Positions 34,546 through 45,858 of a stretch of 64,000 nt of DNA are shown here, one piece after another. The DNA is from Blepharisma stoltei (lineage: Eukaryota; Ciliophora; Heterotrichea; Heterotrichida; Blepharismidae). The position numbers and the translations under genes were made by a program. Below the pieces are notes generated by a model that worked only from the letters and a program-made list of their open reading frames with translations, was not told the DNA's origin and ran no database searches. Within the stretch, counting starts at the first letter, position 1; each line of letters starts with the position of its first letter. Location: contig CAJZBQ010000025.1 of assembly GCA_914767885.1 (NCBI GenBank), forward strand, positions 372,001-436,000, written 5' to 3'.

Positions 34546-35646
34546 TTAATTTCCCACATTATTTATATTTTTATGTGAATCTCGATATCTCAGTGAGTGC
34601 ATTTGCTCGACATAGTAGAAATTCTTCAGTGACTCAATTGGTGATAAATGGCTTAGCAATATAAAAGGTTTCACCCTCTCCCCAATTCTCTTATGAGATG
34701 ACGAATTTTTAAATTCATTACCTCTTGACCCATGCTTTACAAATGCAGTTTTTGAGTGGCGCTTCTTTTCCTCTTCTCTTCTAACCTTAAAATGAGGTAA
34801 CAGTCTCACATCTCCATTTCCAGAGCTCGTTCTTGGAGAAGGCAATTCGCTTTCATCGTCGTCTGAGCCATTCAAATAGTAAGAGTTATGGTCTCGTGGC
34901 CCAAAAAACAAGCTTTTTGCAGGTCCTTTTTCTCTTCTCTCGTCAACATTGTTTTTTCTCTGTTGTTTTGCCTCAAGAGCTTTCATAGATAATTCCCTGA
35001 CTGGTGAAGTTTTGTCTTCTAATATTCCTTTCCACATTCTGTCGTGGTAATATTTAGCTCTATCTAGATCTCCAAGATAATAATATTGCATCCCGATATA
35101 GTCATAAGCCAAAAGTTCCCATTTTATACTATTCTGAGACCATGCCAGCTGCAGCAATTTTTTGAAATTAATCAAGGCAAGCCTATATTCTTTAAGCAGT
35201 TTGTAACAATGTCCAAGCTGCTTATAAGCAAGCATTTTGTCCTTATAGTCTTTGTTTTGTTCGGCAAGGTTCTTCTGCTGCTGGTAACAAATAAGAGCTT
35301 CTTTTACGTTATTATTGTCAAGGAAAATATCACCCTTGAAGCTGAAAGTAGACTCCAGGCCTTTCATATCATTTGCGTTGTGCATCATTTCTTGAATTTT
35401 GTCAGTGGCCTGGAGAGCGCCTTTGAAATCACGCTTGCTCCAGTGCTCTTTGGCTGATCTTCAATAGTATTCTACTAAAACTGAAGCCTTGATTTCTGTT
35501 TGGTCTTTGGTTTGAGGGTTTTTTTGCTGAGATTCTGATGACTGTTCTTGGATTGATTCATGAGAAATTACAGAATTGGCATCACTTAGGGAGTTATGGG
35601 ATCGGGATGTATTTCCTTTTTTTAACTTTGGAAGGGATTTTTTCAT
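34546..35646 (-). CDS. TPR protein of the LGN/GPSM or Rapsyn type
   Basis: 366 residues in one frame through a single UGA (Trp) at 35461. After a Ser/Gln-rich disordered N terminus, TPR units run from about residue 60 to 200: KEHWSKRDFKGALQATDKIQ, then FKGDIFLDNNNVKEALICYQ, LGHCYKLLKEYRLALINFKK and YIGMQYYYLGDLDRAKYYHD. The C-terminal 150 residues are basic, Ser-rich and disordered. It is probably a scaffold; no GoLoco motif is seen, so a G-protein role is not supported. Confidence 0.75.
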
Positions 35647-35678
35647 AGATATTTATTATGAAGTGATAACTGATATAA

Positions 35679-38158
35679 TTAGATTAACTTGAAAAATTTT
35701 GAAATTAACCATTCCGATTTCTTGAATTTGCCAGGAATTGTAGATGCATTTTCGTCTGAAATTATATAATCTGCTTCACAGCTTGAGCCTATTACAGTTC
35801 CACCGAGACTTTCAACAATTGCACGATAAACTTCTATTTTAACATCTATGGCTTCTTCATTTCCACATATTCCCCCTGCGGTTGAGCATGAAAATTTTAT
35901 AAAGCAATAATTTTTATTAAAAATTATGCTAAATTTTAAATTTAAAATAATTCAAAAGTAAATCCTTTCTGGAAATTATTAACACAAATTAATACTGTTG
36001 TGAATGAACAAAAAATAGTTTCTTACCCTTAGGAGTTAGGAAAAAAATGCTTTTTCCTTTGAGAACTTGGCTTTTCAAAATTTGAAAAAGCTCTGAAACT
36101 CCCTTGGTGTAAAATCACAAGAATCTGGCCTTGTGAATTTTACTCACAATTTTAAGTATGCACGGAAACTGATCTTCTTTGTCAATAAATAATTTTTTTT
36201 CATCAACTACAGTTAGTCCTTTAAAGTAAGTGTAGGACTTAACCAGCTCTTGATATTTACTTGAATTTTCATATTCACTGTGCTCTTGAGGACAAGGAAT
36301 ATATTTCATGCTTTGGATAACATTACCTTGATCTTCCATTCTCCAGTGTCCTATATTAGTATCAATAATTAGTGTATCATTTGGATCAGAATTAAAAAAT
36401 ATGACTTCATTGGGTTTTCAATAATCCAGAGCTAAAAATCCTCTTTTGGTCAAGCTCCAGCCAGTGAATTTATCTGATTATTTTTGCCTCGTAAGACTCC
36501 TGTCTTTAGGAAAAAGAGACCACCAACCCCTAGGCGGTTGAGACTGGGGTATTAGGATGCCTCAAGGACACAAATTGGTTGGCTCAAGAACTGGAAGACA
36601 GTTAGAAATCTAAATGTTAAAAGCTATTGAACCATTAAGCATTGAAGCCAGCAGATGTCTGGCAGATGGAAGCGCTGATAAATGATGCGGTATTGATATT
36701 AAGTTTGCATTTAAGCTAAAGTATCATTTGATTCAAGTCCAAGCTCTGATAGTGATCTTTCTGCACTTTTTGAGTGATGAACTCTACCTTGGAAGTAATT
36801 TCAATATGGGTCAACTGCCTTGAGAATTTCATGCAAATAATTGTCACTAATCTTCGTAATTAAATGTAAAATTGCTTTTTGATTTAGGCTTCTCAAAAAA
36901 GAGTCTAAATTGTGCCGAATAGCTATAATATAATACACACTCCCAGCAGAAAAATAAATCGATTTAAAGCATTGGTGATATTGATTTCTTAGCCTCTTAA
37001 TTTCCGCCTGTATTGTTTCTTGATTGTGAAACTTTATATACATAAAAACGATGACCTAATTGCACCCGAGTTCTTGACGCAATTGGATTTGTGCATATTT
37101 GGGAAGGTTTTGTCTTAGTTCCTATAGTTCGAAAGAGTTAGCCGATATCCTTTGGAAGGTAAGGGTGGAACTCACCGAGATACCAGGAACTTCAGGGATT
37201 AAGGCTGTTTTTTTTAGCGACTGAGGGCAAGGAGCCCAACTCCAACAGACTCCAGATTTGCTCCCTAGATCAAGCTACTTCCCAATAACGCAATGCAGGA
37301 CCGCAGATGTCCTTGCCTGCCCTCTCAACACTGAATCCTTAAGGCAAGGAGGAGACGTTCTCAGCGCACATCACTTCAGGACCTCATGGCATCAGGGGCC
37401 GGAGAAGGAGCAAGATGGTGCTGATGCTTTTCTTGCCAGTGAGCTATCTCAATCGATCAAGCTTCCGGCAAGGAATGTCGCAAAGCGGATGAACCCTTCG
37501 CTCAAGGGTCCTTGGTGTCTGCATAATCACTATAGCCACGGCCATCTGCTAATTTAAGTTTAAGATTGTGAGAAACTTTCGGATGAATCTTATAGATCAT
37601 TGATTCTAAATCAATAATAATATTAAGCTTTTTCGTTTTAACTCTCCCAAGTAATATTCTTGCTCATTTTGTGGGAATTTCAAATAGCAAACTTTATATG
37701 AATAATTGAAAATTATTTATATTGGATGGTAAAAGCCCAAGATTGCATTTTGGACATTTTTTCTGAAAGCTCCCAAAATAAGCAGCTTTCGATCTACTCA
37801 CATAAAAATTATTATTTGAAATTCTACTCTAAAAACCCTACTATTAAGTAAGAGTTCTCTCATTCTGGGTAGTAAGTGAAGGGATATTATAGGAATTTAG
37901 GTCGTTTTGCTTAATCTCGTAGATGTTTTCTCTTCAGACTTTATCTTTAAACCGAGGATCGACATGGCATGCTGATGACGATGTTAACGGAATCTGGATT
38001 GGTGGGGTAGAGTTTTGAGGATGCACAATTAATGATTCCTGAGAAGCCTCTAGTCCTAATTCTGAATAATTTGACGTCAGAAAATTAGAATTTCCAGATC
38101 TACTGTAGTTATTTTGCAAATCCATTATAAAATCTATATTAATTTTACGCTTCTGCAT
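35679..38158 (-). CDS. FCP1-like protein with BRCT domain, probable pseudophosphatase, twice interrupted
   Basis: Pieces join into an FCP1/CTD-phosphatase architecture. The start is ATG 38158 with a Ser/Asn-rich N terminus. Then KKLNIIIDLESMIYKIH stands where FCP1 has DLDxTL; the second Asp and the Thr are missing. Next is a YYIIAIRHNLDSFLRSL / VDPYWNYFQGRVHHSKS region, then NDTLIIDTNIGHW (the VVIDDxxxVW strand), then FPCILKIVSKIHKARFLWF. Last is a BRCT module with VLKGKSIFFLTPKG, ESLGGTVIGSSCEADYIISD and KKSEWLISKFF. Inserts at 36374-36729 and 37022-37571 are removed precisely. Two joins remain unresolved: one at about 37640-37860, and one at about 35900-36020, where a 15-nt intron candidate GTTAATAATTTCCAG exists. 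Loss of DxDxT predicts no phosphatase activity. Confidence 0.65.
36374..36729. mobile_element. Insert in FCP1-like gene, 9-bp direct repeat
   Basis: 347 bp between copies of GTATCATTT (36374-36382 and 36721-36729). Excision with one copy joins GLESND to TLIIDTNIGHW in frame. The interior is GC-rich between 36480 and 36620 with no clear TIR. It belongs to the same class as the inserts in the SET, AK8 and pseudokinase genes. Confidence 0.85.
37022..37571 (+). mobile_element. Family 1 SINE-like insert in FCP1-like gene
   Basis: 542 bp between copies of GATTGTGA (37022-37029 and 37564-37571). GC-rich body; the 3' end GGTCCTTGGTGTCTGCATAA matches the 3' end of the 12.5-13.1 kb retroposon and is followed by a short TTTAAGTTTAAG tail. 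Excision joins KVSHN to QETIQAEIKRL in frame. The duplicated repeat contains no TA, so TA-guided excision cannot apply at the repeat itself. Confidence 0.8.
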
Positions 38159-38268
38159 AATCACTATTATTTTTCGTCTAGTACAGGTTTCGATATTTCT
38201 GCTGATTTTCTCAAAAAATATTTATCTCTGAAAATAAATAATTGCAAATCGCCAAACTGATTAAGAAA

Positions 38269-38445
38269 ATGGAAAATTATTGGGGAAAAGTCGTCATCAA
38301 ATCTACCAGTTTCGATTTTAACGATTTACCACAAATATTCGCTGATAATTTCCCAGCTAAGCCTTAATATCCCAGGCATCAAATTTTCCAGCATTACTAT
38401 CTTATTGCTGAAGAATTAAAAAACGTCCAGAAATTTCCTATATAA
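38269..38445 (+). other. Short coding-like frame with an internal TAA
   Basis: From ATG 38269 it reads MENYWGKVVIKSTSFDFNDL...PAKP, then TAA, then YPRHQIFQHYYLIAEELKNV to a second TAA. Both halves look coding. It may be a tiny gene, an exon pair with an unseen intron, or a relic. Low confidence. Confidence 0.25.
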
Positions 38446-38624
38446 AAATGCATTATTCATCTGAATTATGGCGTTTTAACATCTAATTTTCCTATTTCAT
38501 TATATAGACTTTTTGATCGGGCTATGATGCTCACTAAGGAGCCCTTTATACTTATCCTTTTTTTGAGTACTGGATTGCTTAAATCTGGGATAATTAATTA
38601 ATAAAACCATGGCAATATTTAAAT

Positions 38625-40310
38625 ATGTCGTATAGAGAATTCTTACAAGGTTACGAAGAAAAAAACCAGCTCGCGGAGCTAAAGGACGCAATTGACTACC
38701 ATCTCAGCTCTGGCGATTTCGTAACAGCCTCCAACGCTTTCTGTCAGCTTGTCACTCTTGACGGGTACAATCCTGCAGAGTGGGCGAATTTAGGTCATTG
38801 CTACCTCCTCTTAGAAAGGCTCGAAGAAAGTTTCAGAGCCTACTCCAACGCCCATCTAATATGAAAAGATTCAGCGCCAGCTCAACTTTGGTACGGACTC
38901 GGGCTTCTTTGTTACAAATGTAGACTTTTTGAAATGGCTGAGACGTACTTCGAAGCAGCGCTTAGAACTGATCCCAAATTTGAGTATGCACCACAGATAT
39001 ACTTAAAGTTAGGCATCATTTATGGTATCTTGAAAAAAGTGAGGTAAATTAGAGACATTTTTCCAATAAAATGATCTTTTTTTTTCTCGGATTTATCATG
39101 CGAATTCAAAAATTTACCTTATCCCATCATTTATAAAAGCTCCAACCAATATCTCAAGGCAATTACTTTTCTAACTCCCCCCCCCCTCTGTGAGTGAACA
39201 AAACCATTAGAAAAAATCGCTATTTTTTGCCCAAAAACCCACCCTCCGTGAGTGAACAAAAAATTTTTTTAATAGAAAACATTTTTTTATGAAAAAAATT
39301 TTGATATATAAATGATAATTAGTATAATGAAATCTAGAGCTAATTCTATTTAATTTTAAACAAATTGCTTTTAAAACATAAATTTTATAAATTAAATTAA
39401 TATTTGCTTTCCAATTTTTGCGAATTAGGATTTTTTTAAATTTCGAAAAAAATATTTTTTATAAAAATTTATATATAATTTTTTTTAAAAAAAAACAATT
39501 AACCCCCCTCCGTGAGTGAACAAAAATTTTTTTGTTCACTCACGGAGGGGGGGGGGAGTAAGAAATTGCCTCAATACACAAGACCTAACTGAAGAGCAGA
39601 TTATCGAGACTTTGTGCCAAATCGGAAGCTGCTTGGAGATTTCAAGGAAAGGAGAGGCACTGGAGCTATATAAAATTGCGAGAAACCTAAAAACGAGCCT
39701 GAAAACAACTGTTTGCTTGGGATGGGGATTTTTTGTGAACTGGGAATTTGACAAAGCCATTTCGATGTTTAACGAAGCTTTGAATCTGGTCGAAGACCAA
39801 GAAAGCAAAGCCTATTGTGACATCTTATACCTGAAGGCTCGGTGCCTAGTGGAGACCAAGTCATTGCAGAGAGCGCTTTCAATATTTACTTCAATAACCA
39901 GTAAATATCCCCAGGAACCTATTTATAAGATGTCTCTAGTCGTCCTTTATGCGGAGCTTGAGCAGTGCCAGAACGCCTTGACGTGCCTTTACAATTGTTT
40001 GTCATTGAAATATGACGAAATTGAAGTGTACGTAAACCTAGGAATCATCAATGAGCTTATGTTGCAAAGAGAAGAGGCAAAGAAATGATACCAAAAAGCA
40101 GTTGACAAAAACCCTGGAAATAGCATTGCTGCTAACAGGCTTAATCTTTTGATTAAGCAAAAAAACAGGCCAAGAAATATTCCGAACCCTTACCAGCCAA
40201 CTATTGACATCACAGAGTTTCCATTCAGGCATTCCGAAAGGAGCTTCCAGCCTCAGATTTCAGTCCCAAAAGATGACAATCAGTCTGCGTTCAAGAAAAT
40301 CACTTTTTAG
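38625..40310 (+). CDS. Cyc8/UTX-type TPR protein, copy 1, interrupted twice
   Basis: 395 residues after removing an insert at 39015-39134 and a MITE at 39172-39561; both removals keep the frame. TPRs start LGDF-like SSGDFVTASNAFCQLVTLDG, then WANLGHCYLLLERLEESFRA, QLWYGLGLLCYKCRLFEMAE, and IYLKLGIIY. This matches the TPR array of Cyc8/Ssn6 and KDM6A/UTX corepressor subunits (LWYGIGxLYxxxxxxExAEExF). It is about 75-80% identical by eye to copy 2 at 42179. The C terminus ends SAFKKITF and differs from copy 2. UGA is Trp at about 38861 and 40086. Confidence 0.8.
39015..39134. mobile_element. Short insert in TPR copy 1, 9-bp direct repeat
   Basis: 111 bp bounded by ATCATTTAT (39015-39023 and 39126-39134). 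Comparison with the intact paralogue at 42179 shows it is absent there, which proves an insertion: LKLGIIY|KSSNQYLK versus LKLGIINKNSKQYLK. Weak inverted ends share AGGTAAATT. Confidence 0.9.
39172..39561 (+). mobile_element. MITE of the CCCTCCGTGAGTGAAC family, copy 3
   Basis: 387 bp with TAA at both ends (39172-39174 and 39559-39561). The paralogue has an empty site (ITYL|RNCLNTQDL), so the boundaries are exact and the insertion is independent evidence for the element's ends. Left double repeat, AT-rich body and right hairpin as in copy 1. Confidence 0.97.
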
Positions 40311-40516
40311 AAGCTGCCTAGTTGCTAAATACTAGCCTAAGTATTTTAATCAGTTTTAAATTTAAAAAATGATCTCTGTATCCATAAATGAGGGCAAGTT
40401 TTGCTTTATAATTTGAATTCGGTTCCTATTGAGCCGAGCTCTTGAAATTCTGAAATAAGGATAAAGATGGAATTTTCAGTCTAAGAATTTTGGTCTTTGA
40501 ATAGGATAATCATTTT

Positions 40517-40889
40517 ACTAATTCCCATCTTTCCTGGGCGAACAAATCTATAAGAAAAATCCCTATTTTTTGCACCCTCCGTGAGCGACAAAAATATTTT
40601 TAATTGAAAAATTTTTTATGGAAAAACATTTTGATATATAAGTGATAATTACTATAATGAAATCTCTAGTCAATTCTATTCTATTTTATTTTGTACAAAT
40701 TACATTTTAAAACATAAATTTTACAAATTAAATTAATATTTGCTTTCCAATTTTTGCGAATTAGGATTTTTTTAAATTTTGGAAAAATTTTTTTTCTATA
40801 ATATTTTATATAAATTTGTTTAAAAACAAAATTAACCCCTCTTCGTGAGCGAACAAGATATTTTTGTTCGCTCACGAAGGGGGGACTAA
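40517..40889 (+). mobile_element. MITE of the CCCTCCGTGAGTGAAC family, copy 4 (diverged)
   Basis: About 368 bp with ACTAA at both ends. The left end is degraded (TTCCCATCTTTCCTGGGCGA) and one direct repeat has partly gone, but the AT-rich body and right hairpin (CTTCGTGAGCGAAC with GTTCGCTCACGAAG) are intact. Confidence 0.85.
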
Positions 40890-41326
40890 CTATTTTTTGT
40901 AATAAAAACATTCTTATTTCTCATTATGCTCCTCATTGCCATTATACTTTTATAACCGATAATTCCAATAAAATTATAAAATTCAAAAAATTATATTTCT
41001 GACATCCCATATTAATTTTTTTTACGCATAAGTCAGGATTTAATGCTAAATTTTACTTCTGGCTTCAATTTTTAATAAGTAGTGCGTTAAGCTATTTTTC
41101 CGGTACTTGATATTTTGAATTAGGCCAAATTGTAGTTTAAAAAAAAATTGGATCCACATTTGTTTTCCTCGTAAGAAATTATAAACCCTAAGTATGAGCC
41201 ATCATAAAACAAAAACGAGGCTTTGAAAGCTGCTTAGCGGGCCTACCAGCTAATATTTATACTGAATCATCTACTTATTTCAAAAGAATTATTTTTCAAT
41301 TATACTGGAAAATTGTAAATATTCAC

Positions 41327-41710
41327 TAACTCCCCCCCCTCCATGAGTGAACAAAACCATTAGAAAAATCGCTATTTTTTGCCCAAAAACCCACCCTCCG
41401 TGAGTGAACAAAAATTTTTTTAATAGAAAAATTTTTATGGAAAATAATTTGGATATATAAATGATAATTAGTATAATGAAATCTAGAGCTAATTCTGTTT
41501 AATTTTAAACGAATTGCCTTTTAAAACATAAATTTTATAAATTAAATTAATATTTGCTTTCCAATTTTTGCGAATTAGGATTTTTTTAAATTTCGAAAAA
41601 AAATATTTTTTTAAAAATTTATATATAAATTTTTTTTAAAAAAAAACAACTAACCCCCCTCCGTGAGTGAACAAAAATTTTTTGTGCACTCACGGAGGGG
41701 GGGGGAGTAA
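41327..41710 (+). mobile_element. MITE of the CCCTCCGTGAGTGAAC family, copy 5
   Basis: About 381 bp with TAA at both ends (41327-41329 and 41708-41710). Very similar to copy 3 (39.2 kb), including ATATATAAATGATAATTAGT and the C/G-run termini, so this pair probably moved recently or was duplicated with the TPR gene region. Confidence 0.93.
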
Positions 41711-42178
41711 GTAAATGATTTAGGACCAATCATAGAAAAAGGTACTCAAAAATCATGCGAATTCTTCATATGAACTCAAATTTTGAGTGTAGGCTGGGCT
41801 AAGGTTAGCTAAGTTTGGATTATTGGATGCCACTTTAAGGCATTATCTTGGCAGAGACACGTGAGATTTGACCAATCACAAAAGCTTTTAAAGGGCAAAT
41901 TCACAATTTTTCTTTACGATAAGATAAAGATACTTACTCAAAGACACCCAAATCTCAACCATTCTCTTTGGGCATTCATAAATTTTGAATTCTGACAGAT
42001 CTCCAAGTCAAGCTGAAACCTCTGCACAGCACTTATTTACAAAAAGCAGCGTTCCGAATCTCAACAGAAATAATGCAGCTGCTTTAAAAACAGGCTATGG
42101 CGCAAAAGAAACGCTTTAATCATTTTAAAGCCAAATTCTGGTAAAAAGTGAAAAGAATTTTTCATAAATATTAAATAG

Positions 42179-43390
42179 ATGTCATATAGAGAATTTTTAC
42201 AAGGGTATGAAAAAGAAACCAACCAGCTTGACGACCTCAAGGAAGCAATTGAATACCACCTTAGCCTTGGTGATTTCAGCACTGCTTCAACTTTACTTTG
42301 CCAATTGGTTACACTGGATGGTTACAACGCAACAGAATGGGCGAATCTCGGCCACTGCTACCTTCTATTGGAAAGGCTCGATGAGAGCTTTAGAGCCTAC
42401 TCCAATGCCCATCTCATTTGGAAAGATTCAGCTCCAGCACAGCTTTGGTATGGACTTGGCCTTCTGTGTTTCAAATGCAGACTTTTTGAAATGGCCGAGC
42501 GATATTTCCAAGCTGCTCTTCGAGCTGATCCTAAATTTGAGCATACATCTCACATATACTTAAAGCTTGGGATTATTAATAAAAACTCCAAGCAATACCT
42601 TAAGGCAATTACTTATCTAAGAAATTGCTTAAACACTCAAGATCTCAGTGAAGAACAGACTGTTGAGACTCTGTGCCAAATAGCAAACTGCTTAGAAGTT
42701 TCAAGAAAAAGTTATGCAATAGAACTTTACCAAGTTGCAAAGAATTTGAAATCCAACCTAAAAACCACAGCATGCTTGGGATGGGGTTATTTTGTAAATA
42801 AAGACTACGACAAAGCTATTGCAATGTTCAACGAAGCTTTAAGCCTTGCTGAAAACCCAGAAACTAAGCCTTACTGCGATATAGTTTACCTGAAGGCTCG
42901 CTGCCTGATAGAAACTAAGTCGTTTCATAGGGCACTTTCTCTTCTTGTCTCAATTACCACCAAATACCCACAGGAGCCAATTTACAAGATGTCGTTGGCA
43001 GTTGTATATGTAGAGCTTGAGCAATGCCAAAATGCTTTGGCATGCCTTTACAGCTGTCTAACACTTAAATACGACGAAATTGAGGCTTACATCAATTTGG
43101 GAATTGTTAACGAATTGATGTTCCAAAGGGAAGAAGCCATTGCGTGGTACCAAAAAGTGATTGACAAAAACCCTGCAAATAATATCGCCCCAAAGAGATT
43201 CAAGCTTTTAAGCAAGCACAAAAACAAGCCAAGAAATATTCCAGAGCCGCTTCAGCCAAACATCGACATTACTGAATTTCCATTTAAGCATATTGAGTGG
43301 AATTATCAGCAAACTGCTTACCCTCAAAATTGAATAAAAAGTAACATTGCTCAAGAGAATACCATATTAGGTACTGTTGAAAATATATAA
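42179..43390 (+). CDS. Cyc8/UTX-type TPR protein, copy 2, intact
   Basis: 403 residues, uninterrupted; UGA at 43331 is read as Trp, adding 19 residues to what the standard code would give. About ten TPRs, including WANLGHCYLLLERLDESFRA, QLWYGLGLLCFKCRLFEMAE, YLKLGIINKNSKQYLKAITY and ACLGWGYFVNKDYDKAIAMF. The family acts as TPR adaptor in transcriptional corepressors (Cyc8-Tup1) or the UTX demethylase; only the TPR part is present, with no JmjC domain. It serves as the empty-site control for the inserts in copy 1. Confidence 0.85.
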
Positions 43391-44218
43391 TTAATTAAAG
43401 AATCAATTTTTATCAATTATTTTAATAAATTAAGATTATTCTTGAATTATGGCTTGTAAATTTAAAATTTGTTTAAAAATTAAGTTTAATAAAGGAATTG
43501 AAGTTGGCATGATGGTGTAGCTGTTTCACTTTTGAACTTTAAATGAAAGACATTTTTAACAGTTGTTTTAATTTTATTAATAAAATGTCAATTATTTAAA
43601 TATTTTAACTAATCCCCCCCTCTGTGAGCGAGCAAAACGATTAGAAAAATCCCTATTTTTTGCCCGTGAGCAAGCAGAAATTTTTTTAATAGAAAAATTT
43701 TTTATGGAAAAAATTTTGATGATATATAAGTGATAACTAGTATCATAAAATCTCGAGCTAATTCTGTTTAATTTTAAACAAATTGCGTTTTTAAAACATA
43801 AATTTTACAAATTAAATTAATATTTGCCTTCCATTTTTGAGAAGTGGGATTTTTTTAAATTCCGATAAAATTTTTTTACTTTAAAATTTATATATAAACT
43901 TTTTAAAAAAAATTACCGTGAGGAACAAGCTTTTTTTGATTGCCCACGGAGGGGGGAATAGAGAATTAAAAAATCATGCAAAAATAAAAATAATGTGAGA
44001 TCTTTAAGTGGCAAGAAAATTATTATAAATTTTCGCTTATTTATGCTTATTGTTTTTGGCTAATAATTATTCTTCATAAATTAAATAATCGATGAATTAA
44101 AATTACATAAAAGTTTATAAATCTCACAAAAGTATATAATTCTATTAGATAATAGCATGAAAGTTAATATTAAACTTATTGCATAATAAAAATAATAAGT
44201 TAATTTTAGCATAAATAT
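43391..44218. other. AT-rich spacer holding one MITE
   Basis: 830 bp between the TPR gene and a convergent minus-strand gene. It contains the MITE at 43611-43959; the rest is AT-rich with no gene. Confidence 0.6.
43611..43959 (+). mobile_element. MITE of the CCCTCCGTGAGTGAAC family, copy 6
   Basis: About 346 bp with AAT (or TA) duplicated at the ends. The second left repeat is eroded (TTTTTTGCCCGTGAGCAAGC) and the right hairpin is partly lost (ACCGTGAGGAACAAGC with GATTGCCCACGGAGGG). The body is collinear with the other copies. Confidence 0.85.
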
Positions 44219-44434
44219 TTAGTACTCAGAAGCTTCAGAAGCAGATAAAGAGTCACAAGAATTTTCTACGATTTCCAAATCTATTTCACTACGCAAAGAT
44301 TCAGAATCAAAACTATCTTCGCTGCTTCCATCTTGAGCAATCACGCTACTTAAGTCAGCACGACTTGCATCATTATCTTCAAAGTATCCATCTGATAGTG
44401 TTTCTTCTTCTAGAATTTCTCTATTGATACTCAT
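44219..44434 (-). CDS. Small acidic Ser/Asp-rich protein, unknown
   Basis: 71 residues from ATG 44434, extremely acidic (for example DLSSVIAQDGSSEDSFDSES). No domain. It could be a genuine small acidic protein; composition alone supports it. Confidence 0.4.
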   Translation of the reverse strand: MSINREILEEETLSDGYFEDNDASRADLSSVIAQDGSSEDSFDSESLRSEIDLEIVENSCDSLSASEASEY

Positions 44435-44568
44435 ATATCTGAATAAAATTTATCAAAGATAAATGGGGCAAACTAAAATTAATTTTAATCTATAATATAA
44501 TAAATTATTGATAAATAAAATAGATAGTGCATTTTATTTACTTATTGACGTTAAAACTTTACCTAAAC

Positions 44569-45858
44569 TTAATAATATCTTTTTACATTCGGACTCCTAA
44601 TATTATTAGGGGTACCGTATCGTATTGGACTTTTGGTTTTCCCCTTTTTAACTGAGCTGGCTGGGCTTACTGACTGATTCCTACTAGTAGATGTTCTTGG
44701 TGGAGATTTTTCGGGTATAAGTGGGGTATTTGGCCCACTTTGATTTGTTTTTTTCGCTGATATAAGTCTTTCAGCTTGACCATTATCTCCATGTGTGCTT
44801 ATATATTTCTCTTCTGGCGACATTCTTGTATCCACTTTCACAATTGGCCTCAAAGCTTTCACATTACCATTTCCCATCCTAAAAAATTCTTGCTCCCTAT
44901 CACACAAAAATTGCTGCTGAGGACCCAGCACACTCCCAGGTCTGCACAGTCTAATCCACCCAATAAAATCAGCAGCTGGAAACCTATAATGTTTCATCGC
45001 ATATATTCCTATCAAAGTTCCAGTCCTCCCTAATCCAGCTTTACAATGCACAGCAACTGCTCCAGGCTCATTCTCCACAATTCTCAAAAAATCACTAATT
45101 ATGCTTTCACTAGGACAGGACCCATCCAAAAAATATAAATCATAATGCTTGATCCCAAGCCTCACAAATTTCTCAGCATCATAAGTCTTATTATTCAGTC
45201 TTATCACGGCGCCAACTCCTAGCTTATGAAATAATGGCGCATAATCTTCTGGAGTCCACACTTTAAACCCTTCTGTATCATTTGAAGTAGGGCTTGGTGA
45301 GGCAAATGCTAATAATTTCCCTGGAATAATCCAGTTCCAGTCCCCATTTTCAACTTTTTCATAAAACTCGTAGTCGCGGATGTTAAATGTTTTCAAATTG
45401 AACCAGCCCAATTCAACACCTTTTTCCAAGCCGCGTAAGCAATGAAGGATCGTGCATTTATAAGTGCATGAGCCATACCCTGCGTCTCTGAAGTCAGCAA
45501 AGGGCGGAATAACTGTAAAAGGCTGCCAGGCTTCTAGAGATGTCCGACCGAGGATCAAAATTTGAAAAGCTCCCATTAAATAAGCTGCATTGGCACGCTT
45601 TGCGGGGTTAAGAGATGTGTAATGGTAAATTCTGTACCCAGAATAGGCGTTGCTTTGGATGAGCTTTTCGAGTTCGGTGCAAAATTTGTAGGTCATGCCA
45701 ATGTTCAGTGGGCCGAAATCATTCGAGAAAGGCTGGTAGACGAGATCGTTATCTATGCAGAAATAGTAAGATTTGGACTGGTTTCGAGGTGGAGCGCGAT
45801 CACTAATCCAGTACAACTTTGATGGGATTATTTCGACTATTTGGCTTTGACCATTCAT
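44569..45858 (-). CDS. CDC14: CDC14 dual-specificity phosphatase
   Basis: 429 residues, uninterrupted. The N-terminal domain begins VEIIPSKLYWISDRAPPRNQ, with NIGMTYKFC and NAAYLMGAFQILIL typical of CDC14. The catalytic domain has the loop AVHCKAGLGRTGT (HCxxGxxRT, about residue 270), a DLYFLDGSCP general-acid region, and IGWIRLCRPGSVLGPQQQFL, a CDC14 hallmark. The C-terminal 90 residues are disordered, basic and Ser/Pro-rich, as in other CDC14 proteins where CDK sites lie. It acts in mitotic exit, cytokinesis or ciliary basal-body function depending on lineage. Confidence 0.96.
   Translation of the reverse strand: MNGQSQIVEIIPSKLYWISDRAPPRNQSKSYYFCIDNDLVYQPFSNDFGPLNIGMTYKFCTELEKLIQSNAYSGYRIYHYTSLNPAKRANAAYLMGAFQILILGRTSLEAWQPFTVIPPFADFRDAGYGSCTYKCTILHCLRGLEKGVELGWFNLKTFNIRDYEFYEKVENGDWNWIIPGKLLAFASPSPTSNDTEGFKVWTPEDYAPLFHKLGVGAVIRLNNKTYDAEKFVRLGIKHYDLYFLDGSCPSESIISDFLRIVENEPGAVAVHCKAGLGRTGTLIGIYAMKHYRFPAADFIGWIRLCRPGSVLGPQQQFLCDREQEFFRMGNGNVKALRPIVKVDTRMSPEEKYISTHGDNGQAERLISAKKTNQSGPNTPLIPEKSPPRTSTSRNQSVSPASSVKKGKTKSPIRYGTPNNIRSPNVKRYY

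Larger units (their letters stand above)
40311..42178. other. Intergenic MITE cluster between the TPR paralogues
   Basis: 1.87 kb holding two MITEs (40517-40889 and 41327-41710, listed separately) and otherwise AT-rich sequence with no gene. A short GC-richer stretch lies at 41190-41260. Confidence 0.6.

Noticed and set aside
37258-37557. 99-codon frame
   Set aside because: Lies wholly inside the family 1 retroposon insert.
38500-38691. 63-codon minus-strand frame over the start of TPR copy 1
   Set aside because: Overlaps the real gene start and has no similarity or good context.
41160-41270. Possible small RNA gene between MITEs
   Set aside because: Short GC-richer stretch without a recognisable fold or promoter.
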